Shown one piece after another: positions 33,520 through 42,739 of a stretch of 61,430 nt of DNA; position 1 is the first letter of the stretch, and every line of letters starts with the position of its first letter. A model generated the notes under the pieces. It was not told the origin of the DNA and made no database searches. It saw nothing but the letters and a program-made list of their open reading frames with translations. This DNA is from Chitinophaga sp. sic0106 (lineage in GTDB: Bacteria; Bacteroidota; Bacteroidia; Chitinophagales; Chitinophagaceae): assembly GCF_019219075.1 (NCBI RefSeq), contig NZ_JAHUWJ010000031.1, positions 1 through 61,430 on the forward strand. Direction: 5' to 3'. The position numbers were made by a program, and so were the translations under genes.

Positions 33520-36500
33520 ATGCAAAAATCGCTTAAGCAGGCGTTCGTACACGCCTTGATAAGATGGCGTGTAGTACTAACAGTGATCTCACTGGGGAGT
33601 TTTGTCCTATTATCGGCGCAAACAGCCAGCAGCCAACATTTACAGCAGGTACGCATTTCTGCTGTTTTCGAAAACGAATCACTTGCATCATGTATTAAAA
33701 AGCTTGAAAAAAATTACCATCTATCGTTTGGATATGACCAGCAACAATTAGCAGATGTGAAGATATCACGCCTGCGTTTTGTAAATGAAACACTACATAA
33801 AGTAATGAACGGATTATTAGCCAATACCAGTCTTACTTTTGAAGAGAAGAACGGAGTGATCATTTTGTCGCTCGCACCTGCCGCAATGCAGTTGCAGGCA
33901 GCGCAAACTATGCCCGGCAAGATCCGTGGCCGGTGCCTGGAATCCGGCTCGGCGAATCCCATTCCCGGCGTTACGGTGCGCATCACCGGCACTAACTACA
34001 CTGCCATTACGGATGCTGATGGGATTTTTGAATTAAGCGTACCACACGGTACCTATACCGTGCAATTTTCCTCCATCGGCTATCAGCAGCTGCTGAAGCC
34101 TGCCGTGCGTGTAGCCGCCGCACTCATCAGTCTGCCGGTGAATATGGATGTACAATCTTCCCGTTTATCCGAGGCCGTAGTCATTGGCTATGGCGTGCAG
34201 GAGCGCCGCCAGCTGCTCGGTGCAGTCAGCACTTTCCGGGCCGATGAACAACGCGGCCAGCTGCCTATTTCGGTAGATCAGGCCATGGTAGGCAAACTAC
34301 CCGGTGTGTACATCGCGCCTTCCAGTGGCGTACCAGGCGCCGCAAGCAATATCACCATCCGCGGTATCAGCACCCTGAACCCAAATGGAAATACACCGCT
34401 GATCGTAGTAGATGGCGTGCCCATTTACGGAATCGACCAGTCACTGAATACAGTGGATTACAGCAAAGGTTCCTCCCAAGGCTTCTCCTACGGTGGTACA
34501 CAGGTGGCTAACGATTATAGTCCCCGCACTACCTTTGAAAAAAATCCCCTCGCCACTTTAAACCCCGATGATATTGCGTCTATTGAAGTATTGAAAGATG
34601 CTTATGCTACTGCCATCTATGGCTCCCGGGGCTCTGGTGGTGTGATCCTGATCACCACCCGCAAAGGAAGGAAAGGTACTGCACATGTGGATGTACAGGT
34701 AAGCAGTTCCATCAGCACCCCCCGGAAATTACCCGGTGTGATGACTGGCGATCAGTACGCGGATTTCTACAACCGCCTGTTTCAATTGAAAGACTCCATA
34801 GGCAAAGCTTCCAGCGGATGGTATATTCCCACTAACTACAAATTCCCAAAAGGAGTAAACACCAACTGGCTGGATGAAGTAGTGCGCAACGCCATCGGAA
34901 CAGATGCAAACGTATCAATGAGCGGCGGCACCGATAAAAGCAATTATTACGTCAGCCTCGGCTACAACAAGCAGGAAGCCTATATCATAAACAATGATTT
35001 TACCCGTTACCAGGGTCGTGTAAATTTCGATAACCAACTTACAAAGGCGCTGAAAGTAGGCGTGAGCGTAGGTTTGAATCAGGCTAACAATAATGCGCTC
35101 AATGCACAGCAGGTGTACCGGGATGCTATACTGAAAGCCCCCAACATCGGTATTTATGACAGTGTTGGAAAATTTAACTGGCGCTACGGCAATAATCCTA
35201 CCGGTCCGGAAACAGTATCAAATCCGGTAGGACAGGCTACCACCGGAAAAAACTATTCTACTGACAGTCGTGTGCTTGGTAACGTATTCGCCGATCTGAA
35301 GCTGCTGTCGTGGCTTACTGTACATGCAGATGTTGGGACAGACTGGATTAACTCCCGCGCGTACAGCCGCGTGATAGACCGCCCGCAAACAGTTGGCGGC
35401 ATGGCCACCGAAACGCAACAACAGCTTCGGAAAATGGTAGTCAACAACCGCGTGGACATCAACAAACTGCTGGAAGGCGGACATGGCATCAGTGCCATGC
35501 TGGGACAGAGTTTTGAAAAATCAGTGGAAGATGTGACCACAGTGGTGGGCGACCAGTTTATAAATGATGAAATGTTGAGTATCGCCACTGCCAAAAATAA
35601 AAGAGTGGTGACCTCCCTGCAACAGGAATGGGCGCAGGTATCGTTCCTTGGGCGACTCAACTATCAATATAAAAATCAATACCTGGCTGGTGTTACCTAT
35701 CGCCTGGATGGCTCTTCCAGATTTTCGCGCAATCACCGCTATGTAGGGTTTCCCTCTTTTGCATTGGGATGGGTACCCAGCGAAGCTGCATTCCTGAAAG
35801 GCAATGCCTGGCTTAATCAACTTAAACTGCGCGGTAGTGTAGGCTTTACCGGTAGTGACGGTGGTAATGGCTATTACGGTAATCAGGGACAATACGTGGT
35901 AAATACCTATGGCGCCAGCTATGGTACTGTTACCGCTATTGGTACTTCACAACCAGCTAATCCTAACCTGGCCTGGGAGCGAACTACCACGTGGAATATA
36001 GGGCTGGACCTCGGCGTGTTTAACAGCGCTGTTACTGCTACACTGGATTACTACCGCCGCCAGACTACCAATGCGATTGTTAGCTCTGCGCTGCCTTATT
36101 TCCAGGGCTTCTCCGTACAAAAGCAGAACCTGGCAGATCTTACTAACACAGGGTTAGAGCTAAGTATCAGCAGTGAAAATATCAAAGGCAAATCCTTGAC
36201 CTGGAATACCAATTTTAACATCTCTGCCAACAGAAATAAAGTGGTACGGCTGCATAAAATTAATGAGGATGAACTGGCTGTTCAAAATGAACAGGATGGT
36301 GGCCGCTTCTGGAAAGTGGGACATTCGGCCACTGCTTATTATCTCTACCAGTGGGGTGGAATCAATCCGCAGAACGGGCAGCCACTGTGGATAGATAAAA
36401 GTGGTAAATCGTCCGAAACGCCGATTCAGCAGCAGTATACAGATAAGCCATACCTGCAGCGGGAATACAAGGGAGATGCCATGCCGGTTGTTTTTGGTGG

Positions 36501-37038
36501 CCTCGGTAACACGGTTTCCTGGAAGTCCTTTGAGCTGAACTGTTTCTTCTCTTTCTCCGCGGGTAATAAAATTATTAATGGCGCTAAAGCGGCGCAGTAT
36601 AGCTACATGGGCAGTTCTGCCAGTTCCAATAATACCTGGAATCTGTCGCCGGAGCTGCTGGCCTACTGGCAATATGCCGGGCAAAATACGGATATCCCGG
36701 CGCTGATTAATAAATCTAATTATGCATCCGGTAGTTTCGGTGCTTCATATGATTATACGCTGAGCCGCCAGAGTGACCGGTTTTTGGAAGATGCTTCCTT
36801 CATCAAGCTCCGTAGTCTTACCCTGACGTATGATTTCACCCGGATGTTGAAATCGGTGAAGTCGTTACGCTCGCTGCGTGTATTCGTGGAAGGTAATAAC
36901 CTGTTTGTGCTGACTGGTTATTCCGGCATTGATCCGGAGGTGAGTGCAAATGGTTCCTCTGCGTTGGGGATGGGCTTTGATGAGCTGACGATGGCGGCCC
37001 CGCGTACCTGGAGAATAGGTGTAAAGGCATCACTTTAA
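33520..37038 (+). CDS. SusC/RagA-type TonB-dependent transporter with STN domain (second locus)
   Basis: About 1172 residues from the ATG at 33520; the TTG at 33448 lies in the hairpin and is rejected. Signal segment, then STN domain (VRISAVFENESLASCIKKLE and on), carboxypeptidase-regulatory-like domain (GRCLESGSANPIPGVTV), TonB box-like VVIGYG, plug (PLIVVDGVPI, AIYGSRGSGGVILIT) and a barrel ending in WRIGVKASL. It shares only general family similarity with the SusC of the first locus. The STN domain links it to FecR. A 13-base palindrome TGCACACTGTGCA (33482-33494) lies before the ATG. Confidence 0.97.
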   Translation: MQKSLKQAFVHALIRWRVVLTVISLGSFVLLSAQTASSQHLQQVRISAVFENESLASCIKKLEKNYHLSFGYDQQQLADVKISRLRFVNETLHKVMNGLLANTSLTFEEKNGVIILSLAPAAMQLQAAQTMPGKIRGRCLESGSANPIPGVTVRITGTNYTAITDADGIFELSVPHGTYTVQFSSIGYQQLLKPAVRVAAALISLPVNMDVQSSRLSEAVVIGYGVQERRQLLGAVSTFRADEQRGQLPISVDQAMVGKLPGVYIAPSSGVPGAASNITIRGISTLNPNGNTPLIVVDGVPIYGIDQSLNTVDYSKGSSQGFSYGGTQVANDYSPRTTFEKNPLATLNPDDIASIEVLKDAYATAIYGSRGSGGVILITTRKGRKGTAHVDVQVSSSISTPRKLPGVMTGDQYADFYNRLFQLKDSIGKASSGWYIPTNYKFPKGVNTNWLDEVVRNAIGTDANVSMSGGTDKSNYYVSLGYNKQEAYIINNDFTRYQGRVNFDNQLTKALKVGVSVGLNQANNNALNAQQVYRDAILKAPNIGIYDSVGKFNWRYGNNPTGPETVSNPVGQATTGKNYSTDSRVLGNVFADLKLLSWLTVHADVGTDWINSRAYSRVIDRPQTVGGMATETQQQLRKMVVNNRVDINKLLEGGHGISAMLGQSFEKSVEDVTTVVGDQFINDEMLSIATAKNKRVVTSLQQEWAQVSFLGRLNYQYKNQYLAGVTYRLDGSSRFSRNHRYVGFPSFALGWVPSEAAFLKGNAWLNQLKLRGSVGFTGSDGGNGYYGNQGQYVVNTYGASYGTVTAIGTSQPANPNLAWERTTTWNIGLDLGVFNSAVTATLDYYRRQTTNAIVSSALPYFQGFSVQKQNLADLTNTGLELSISSENIKGKSLTWNTNFNISANRNKVVRLHKINEDELAVQNEQDGGRFWKVGHSATAYYLYQWGGINPQNGQPLWIDKSGKSSETPIQQQYTDKPYLQREYKGDAMPVVFGGLGNTVSWKSFELNCFFSFSAGNKIINGAKAAQYSYMGSSASSNNTWNLSPELLAYWQYAGQNTDIPALINKSNYASGSFGASYDYTLSRQSDRFLEDASFIKLRSLTLTYDFTRMLKSVKSLRSLRVFVEGNNLFVLTGYSGIDPEVSANGSSALGMGFDELTMAAPRTWRIGVKASL

Positions 37039-37049
37039 AATTGATTTTT

Positions 37050-38432
37050 ATGAAGAGATTAATATATAGCGTAATCGTTACCGGCCTGGTTGTACTGGGT
37101 GTGTCCTGCGGTAAACAGCTGGACCTGAAGCCGGAAGGAACAATGGTGGAAGCCGACTTGCTGAAGGATCGCCAGTCCACCGAAAGTTTTTTAGCGGATG
37201 CCTACCTGCAAATGATGGATGCCTGCGGCGCGGATGCTTATTTGTTGGGAGATGTAACGGGTAACATTGTAAGCTCTTTCGACCAGGCATTGGTGGAAGG
37301 GAAGATAGATCCGAGAGATAAGAATTATGATCCTTACTGGCAGCAGCCATATGCTGTTATCAATGAAGCCAATGTGATCATCAACAAATTGGGCAAGTAT
37401 GCCCAATTTGATGTAGCCAGCCAGCAGCAGTTTATAGCAGAAGCTAAATTTATCCGGGCATATTGCCACCTGACATTGCTGCAGATGTACGGTGAAGGCG
37501 CCTTACAGGGGAATAGTACCGGTATGGGGGTGCCAATAATGCTGGATGCCTTTGAAGGATATGATGGTTCGCAGAACAAGGCCCGTAATACGAATGCGGA
37601 GGTGTATAAGCAGATTTTACTGGATCTGGACGAGGCGATGGCCGTGCTCCCCGCTACCAGAAGTACTTTGCTGGACAAGGCTTCCAGGGCTACCAGCGGC
37701 GCTGCAGCCGCACTGGCTTCGCGGGTTTGTTTATACATGCACAACTATCAGCGGGCGGCCGGTTATGCCGACGCTGTATTGAACAGCAAACAATATAGTC
37801 TGCAAAAAACATTTGCCGCCATGTGGCCGGATAATACCACCGGTACTGCTCCATACCAGTTAAATACAGAAACAATTTTCGCTTTCCCGGAGAGTTATAA
37901 TGCCACCAGTAACTACGGGGATAATAACGGGCTTTACTATTCCTATGGCTTTTATAAGTCCCTGCCTGACTTCCTGGCAATTTACGATGTTGGTGATGAC
38001 CGGTTGCTGGGCACTAAAGCAGGTACGTTTATACCCAAATACACGGATATGAATATCCGCGATAATGTGATTATGATCCGGCTGGCAGAGGTGATGCTTA
38101 CTGCGGCAGAAGCGCAGGCACAGGTGGCTGGTGTTACACAGGGCGCGGTAGACCTGCTCAATGCCGTGTATGCAAGATCGTTTTCCATTAATCCGGTACC
38201 GAAGGTATATACCATAGCGGATTTCAGCAGCAAGGAACAGCTGATCAACCGTATTCTGCTGGAACGTAAGCGGGAGATGGCATATGAAGGTTTGGCAAGA
38301 TTTGATGCCATCCGATATAACAAACAGCCCAATCCGCTACTGCTGCCGGAAAAGTTTGCTATGCCTGTTCCACAGCATGAAATAGATATTACCGGTGGCC
38401 TGATTAAACAGAACCCCGGATATGCCAAATAA
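37050..38432 (+). CDS. SusD/RagB family surface lipoprotein (second locus)
   Basis: 460 residues from the ATG at 37050; the TTG at 37041 is only three codons earlier and is less likely. Lipobox VSC, then a TPR-like SusD fold with FIRAYCHLTLLQMYGEG, a loop-rich centre, and the C-terminal LERKREMAYEGLARFDAIRYN block. It is 11 bases after SusC. Ligand unknown. Confidence 0.95.
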   Translation: MKRLIYSVIVTGLVVLGVSCGKQLDLKPEGTMVEADLLKDRQSTESFLADAYLQMMDACGADAYLLGDVTGNIVSSFDQALVEGKIDPRDKNYDPYWQQPYAVINEANVIINKLGKYAQFDVASQQQFIAEAKFIRAYCHLTLLQMYGEGALQGNSTGMGVPIMLDAFEGYDGSQNKARNTNAEVYKQILLDLDEAMAVLPATRSTLLDKASRATSGAAAALASRVCLYMHNYQRAAGYADAVLNSKQYSLQKTFAAMWPDNTTGTAPYQLNTETIFAFPESYNATSNYGDNNGLYYSYGFYKSLPDFLAIYDVGDDRLLGTKAGTFIPKYTDMNIRDNVIMIRLAEVMLTAAEAQAQVAGVTQGAVDLLNAVYARSFSINPVPKVYTIADFSSKEQLINRILLERKREMAYEGLARFDAIRYNKQPNPLLLPEKFAMPVPQHEIDITGGLIKQNPGYAK

Positions 38433-38455
38433 CGTTAACGAATAAACGATTAAGT

Positions 38456-39652
38456 ATGAAAAAAGCCCTGAGTGCTTTAACCGGTGTATTGCTGTCGCTG
38501 GGCAGCATGGCACAAACCATCACGATCGAAGGTGATATCACCGGCGACCTGAAAGGACATAACAAAATGTATATCTATTCCCGGACCTACAAAGACTCCG
38601 CGGAGATCGTCAATGGTCATTATACACTAAAGGTGCCTTTTTCCACACCTTCCATGATGATGTTATTGCCCGAATATATCCTGGCGGAAAGGCAGATGTA
38701 TGTGCCTTTTGGAATTCTGTTCGACAAGCCGGTGACTTATAAGGTTAGCACAGATGTGGCGAAAGGTATGTCGGAGTCGGCGGTGAAAGGATCAGAAGCC
38801 GCGGAGTTGCTATTGGCCTATGGCCGTCAGAAATCCGCCGCTTACCAGAAAATGACGGCTACACTGCAAGCCGAATTCGGCGCTGTTTGGATGGAAGAAA
38901 GTAATCCAAAATATGCCGCGTTCGAGCAACGGCAGAATGAGCTGCAAAAGCAATTACTTCTCCCGTTATTACAAAATTTGGTAAAGCAGCATCCTGACTC
39001 ATATGCGTCCGTATTTAGTTTGAATGAAGCGCGCGAAATGGCCACAGTAGCGCAACAGGAACAACTCTATAACGGGCTGTCCAAACAAATGAAGGCTACC
39101 AGAGAGGCTACCGAATTCCATCAGTTTGCAGAAGGATTGCGTAATTCCGCCATAGGTAAACAGGTAAAGGATTTCAGCCTGCCTGCTCCGGATGGGAAAT
39201 TAGTAAAGTTCAGTGATTTGAAAGGTAAATATGTACTGATTGATTTCTGGGCCAGCTGGTGCTCACCTTGCCGTAAATCTTTCCCACATATGCGGGAGGT
39301 ATTCCAGCAATATAAAGACCAGAATTTCGTGATCTATAGCATCTCCATCGACAAAAGTAAACCAGACTGGCTGAAGGCGGTGGCAGAAGAAAATAACCCA
39401 TGGATACAGGCGCTGGATGATAAGAATGTTTCCGGTAGCGGCTTTGCTATCACCGGTGTTCCTACCACCATCCTTGTTGGGCCCGATGGTAAAATTTTAC
39501 AGAAGGAAATAGGCTTTGATGAAACCGGAAATGGTGGTATTGAAAAGCAATTACAGGCGCTGTTTGGAGGAAAGGTGACTAAACCTGCTGAAGCTAAGCC
39601 GGCAGCTGAACCAAAGGTAATTCCTGCCATGCCCATGACCAGCATGCAATAA
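38456..39652 (+). CDS. TlpA-like thioredoxin family protein with DUF4369-like N-terminus
   Basis: 398 residues with a signal peptide (cleavage near residue 20). The N-terminal half is a beta-rich DUF4369-like domain, the C-terminal half is a thioredoxin fold (AhpC/TSA-like) with the CxxC WCSPC. A charged Pro/Ala-rich tail follows. TlpA-like proteins reduce or exchange disulfides in the periplasm. They are frequent beside Sus loci in Bacteroidota; their substrates there are not known. It lies 24 bases after SusD and 20 bases before its paralogue. Confidence 0.9.
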   Translation: MKKALSALTGVLLSLGSMAQTITIEGDITGDLKGHNKMYIYSRTYKDSAEIVNGHYTLKVPFSTPSMMMLLPEYILAERQMYVPFGILFDKPVTYKVSTDVAKGMSESAVKGSEAAELLLAYGRQKSAAYQKMTATLQAEFGAVWMEESNPKYAAFEQRQNELQKQLLLPLLQNLVKQHPDSYASVFSLNEAREMATVAQQEQLYNGLSKQMKATREATEFHQFAEGLRNSAIGKQVKDFSLPAPDGKLVKFSDLKGKYVLIDFWASWCSPCRKSFPHMREVFQQYKDQNFVIYSISIDKSKPDWLKAVAEENNPWIQALDDKNVSGSGFAITGVPTTILVGPDGKILQKEIGFDETGNGGIEKQLQALFGGKVTKPAEAKPAAEPKVIPAMPMTSMQ

Positions 39653-39671
39653 ATTCAAAAACCAATCATAC

Positions 39672-40841
39672 ATGAAACAATTTCGTAAACGGATGCTTGC
39701 TGTTCTGCTTGTTGCTGGTGCTATACTGCCGGCAACTGCACAGCAGGCAAAAAAGTACATTACGGTGAGCGGAAAAATCAAATTTCCGCCGGATGCCGAA
39801 CAACAGGCAAAGTTTCCATTTCTTGTGCAGAAACAGCAGGGGGACGAGCGTATCACCATTGATACCATACACCTGCGTGCAGACGGGACTTACAGCCATA
39901 AGCTGGACGTTTCCACCCCGCAGTTTTATATCCTGAATGAGTTTGAGGAAGACAGACTGACTGTTTGGGCCAACAGGGAAAACCTGCGTATTGATTTCAG
40001 AGGTATCGACACTGCTGCGATTAAATACAAGAATCCTCCTTATGTATACATCGACGGGAGCGAGGAGAACAAACTGATCAACGAAGTTAATTTCATTACC
40101 TACCGTAACTACCAGGCTATGATACAGAATGGGCAGTTGCAATACCAGGCATCGTTTGCAAAAAATAAAGAACTGGATAGCACCTTTACTGCCATGTATG
40201 GCTGGCTGAGCGATGATATGGCCGAAAGGGTGAAATTACTTATGCGTATGAACCCCAATACGCCGGTACTGCTGTATGCATTGGATTATTTACATCCGCA
40301 AAAAGACAAGGAGCTGATAGCTTCAGAACTAGACAAGCTGATCAAAAAGTATCCTTACCTCGCCGAGGCGAAACGTAAGAAGGCGGATATGATCATTGCG
40401 GCAGAAATTGAGCGTAAAACCGGTGTTGGCGCTACAGCCATGAATTTCACGCAGGCAGATACAAAGGGGAATCCTGTACAGCTGTCTGATTACAAAGGGA
40501 AATATGTGCTGGTGGATTTCTGGGCCAGCTGGTGCGGGCCTTGCAGAGCGGAGAATCCTAATGTGCTGGAAAACTTCGAGAAATACCATCCCAAAGGATT
40601 GGAGATACTGGGTGTATCCCTTGATAATTCCAAAGATGCCTGGATAAAGGCTATTAAAGATGATGGCCTCACCTGGGCACATGTAAGTGACCTGAAGGGA
40701 TGGAAAAATGAAGTAGCAAAAGCCTATAATATCCGTGCCGTGCCCTCTAATTTCCTGATTGACAAAGAAGGAAAGATTGTGGCGGTTAACCTGCGCGGGG
40801 ATGAGTTGACACAAAAACTGGAAGAGATTTTCGGAAAATAA
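39672..40841 (+). CDS. TlpA-like thioredoxin family protein (second paralogue)
   Basis: 389 residues with a signal peptide (cleavage after ATAQQ, near residue 24). It has an N-terminal DUF4369-like region, a helical middle, and a thioredoxin domain with WCGPC and the cis-Pro region IRAVPSNFLIDKEG. It differs enough from the preceding protein (WCSPC, shorter middle) that the two probably have different partners. It is co-oriented with 19 bases between the genes. Confidence 0.9.
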   Translation: MKQFRKRMLAVLLVAGAILPATAQQAKKYITVSGKIKFPPDAEQQAKFPFLVQKQQGDERITIDTIHLRADGTYSHKLDVSTPQFYILNEFEEDRLTVWANRENLRIDFRGIDTAAIKYKNPPYVYIDGSEENKLINEVNFITYRNYQAMIQNGQLQYQASFAKNKELDSTFTAMYGWLSDDMAERVKLLMRMNPNTPVLLYALDYLHPQKDKELIASELDKLIKKYPYLAEAKRKKADMIIAAEIERKTGVGATAMNFTQADTKGNPVQLSDYKGKYVLVDFWASWCGPCRAENPNVLENFEKYHPKGLEILGVSLDNSKDAWIKAIKDDGLTWAHVSDLKGWKNEVAKAYNIRAVPSNFLIDKEGKIVAVNLRGDELTQKLEEIFGK

Positions 40842-40872
40842 GATTTAAGAGAAACCTGTAATAGAAACGATT

Positions 40873-41379
40873 ATGAAGCAACTGTTTACCTTGTTGTTAA
40901 TCTGCTGTAGTATGGCTGCCATGGCCCAGATCCAGGCTGCACAAAAGATCATTCCTGAGTACCTGCATGAATCGCAGATTAAGAGTACACCGGTAAAAAT
41001 CTGGCGCACTATCCGCGACCTGCCAAAGGCCAAGGAGTATTCGAATGGAATGATTAAAGAGATAGATATCAGAACGGTGGGACAAGTCAGCTACCGCGAC
41101 CTGGTATTTGCGGATGGTACCAAACGCACGGATGAGATTGAACAAGTACATGATCAATACAAATTTTTTGTGTTTAACATCCAGGACCCGCTGCCAAAGG
41201 GAGTATCCAAAGCAATTATTACTGCATTGGTGGAGTCACGCCCTGATAATGATGATGTAGCGGTGGTACGATGGAGTATTATTATGGAAGGGGATAAGAG
41301 TGCCCGTAAGCCATTGGTGGAGAGCCTGACCGCTGAAATAGCCAACTACGAAGCGGGATTGAAGAAGCTGCTGGAATAG
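40873..41379 (+). CDS. Secreted SRPBCC/START-like protein
   Basis: 168 residues with a signal peptide (MAAMAQ near residue 16-21). The pattern of a START/polyketide-cyclase fold is suggested by PVKIWRTIRDLPKAKEYS, an alternating strand region (VSYRDLVFADGT), and a final long helix (LTAEIANYEAGLKKL). The fold forms a hydrophobic pocket. The call is moderate. It is the last gene of the locus before a terminator and might bind a hydrophobic ligand imported by SusC. Confidence 0.7.
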   Translation: MKQLFTLLLICCSMAAMAQIQAAQKIIPEYLHESQIKSTPVKIWRTIRDLPKAKEYSNGMIKEIDIRTVGQVSYRDLVFADGTKRTDEIEQVHDQYKFFVFNIQDPLPKGVSKAIITALVESRPDNDDVAVVRWSIIMEGDKSARKPLVESLTAEIANYEAGLKKLLE

Positions 41380-41399
41380 TTGCACCTAAATATTGCTGA

Positions 41400-41427
41400 A
41401 AAGACCTGTGCTATGGCACGGGTCTTT
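41400..41427. terminator. Intrinsic terminator closing the second Sus locus
   Basis: Stem 41400-41411 with 41416-41427 (12 pairs including one G-U) with a 4-base loop and a T run after it. It lies 20 bases after the SRPBCC stop. Confidence 0.85.
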
Positions 41428-41460
41428 TTCATGTAGGGCAGAAAGTCATACCTTCGCGGC

Positions 41461-42630
41461 ATGACACGTTGGGAAAGTTATCTCGTTTCAGCCGCTAAAG
41501 TGATTAATGCCTACAAAGGCGAGCTGCCGCTGCACCATTTTCTGAAAGCATTTTTTAAGCAACACCCGCAAATGGGGAGTCGCGACAGGCGCTGGATTTC
41601 ACAGCTGGTATATCATTATTTCCGGCTGGGATGGTGGAAGAAAGATATGGAAGTAAGTGAGCGCCTGCTTTTAGGGACTTTCTTATCGGAACAAAAGCCC
41701 AACGACCTGCTGGCGCAATTGCAGCCGGCATGGAATGAGCAGATAGCTGCACCGCTGTCGGAGAAATTGCAGCTGAGCGGCGCCGGAGAACTCACCGCTG
41801 AACAGCTGTTCCCTTTTACGGACGAGTTGTCTGCCGGTATTGATGCGAACGGGTTTGCGCTAAGTTATCTGAATCAACCTCATTTTTTCCTGCGCATCCG
41901 CAATAATAAACAGGATAAAGTTCAGGCGATACTGAAGCAGGCTAACATCGCCTACGAATTGTCTGAAAACCGTACCACGCTTGCGTTACCGAACGGTACT
42001 AAAATAGAAGAACTCATTCCTGATAAAAGCTGGTATGAAATACAGGATGCCAGCAGTCAGCAAACAGGCCTGTTGTTTAAACCTGCCAGAGGCCAGCGTT
42101 GGTGGGATTGCTGCGCCGCCAGTGGTGGTAAATCCATCCTGCTGAAAGACCAGGAGCCTAATGTACAGTTGTTGGTAAGTGATGTACGTAGATCTATCCT
42201 CGAAAACCTGCAGCAACGCTTCGCTGCCGCCGGTGTGAAAAACTATGAAGCGCGCGTGGCGGACCTTACCAATCCTGCCTTTCCGGGAACGATGGGGAAT
42301 GTGAAATTCGATGGTATTATCCTCGATGCACCCTGCAGTGGTTCCGGTACCTGGGGCCGTACACCGGAGAGTTTAGCCTTCTTCAAAAAAGAAGAAATAC
42401 AACGTTACCAGGATTTGCAAAAGCGTATAGCCGATAACGTTATACATTTCGTGAAGCCTGGTGGTGTGCTGATTTATATCACCTGCTCCGTGTTCAAGAA
42501 AGAGAATGAAGAGGTAGTGGAATTTATTGAAGCAAATAGTGATTTGAGAAGAGAAGAAGGCGGTGTGATTCCGGGGTATGGAAGTGGAGCGGATACGATG
42601 TTTGCGGTGAGGTTTAGGAGAGTTGGTTAG
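41461..42630 (+). CDS. RsmB/NOP-family rRNA (cytosine-5) methyltransferase
   Basis: 389 residues. An N-terminal helical RNA-binding part is followed by the SAM-dependent methyltransferase domain: a GGK-containing motif I (WWDCCAASGGKS), the motif IV APCSGSG (near residue 290) and motif VI TCSVF (near 340) with the two catalytic cysteines. It resembles Fmu/RsmB, which methylates a cytosine of 16S rRNA. It stands alone between a terminator and the RHS locus. The exact target base is not shown. Confidence 0.9.
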   Translation: MTRWESYLVSAAKVINAYKGELPLHHFLKAFFKQHPQMGSRDRRWISQLVYHYFRLGWWKKDMEVSERLLLGTFLSEQKPNDLLAQLQPAWNEQIAAPLSEKLQLSGAGELTAEQLFPFTDELSAGIDANGFALSYLNQPHFFLRIRNNKQDKVQAILKQANIAYELSENRTTLALPNGTKIEELIPDKSWYEIQDASSQQTGLLFKPARGQRWWDCCAASGGKSILLKDQEPNVQLLVSDVRRSILENLQQRFAAAGVKNYEARVADLTNPAFPGTMGNVKFDGIILDAPCSGSGTWGRTPESLAFFKKEEIQRYQDLQKRIADNVIHFVKPGGVLIYITCSVFKKENEEVVEFIEANSDLRREEGGVIPGYGSGADTMFAVRFRRVG

Positions 42631-42739
42631 AATCTTATCCAGAGAAGAATTTCTTATAAAACACTAAATTAAATTGATAAAATTCTATTTTTAAATTGTA
42701 GTTTACCCATCCCTTTTATACTAATGATATTGTGAATAA

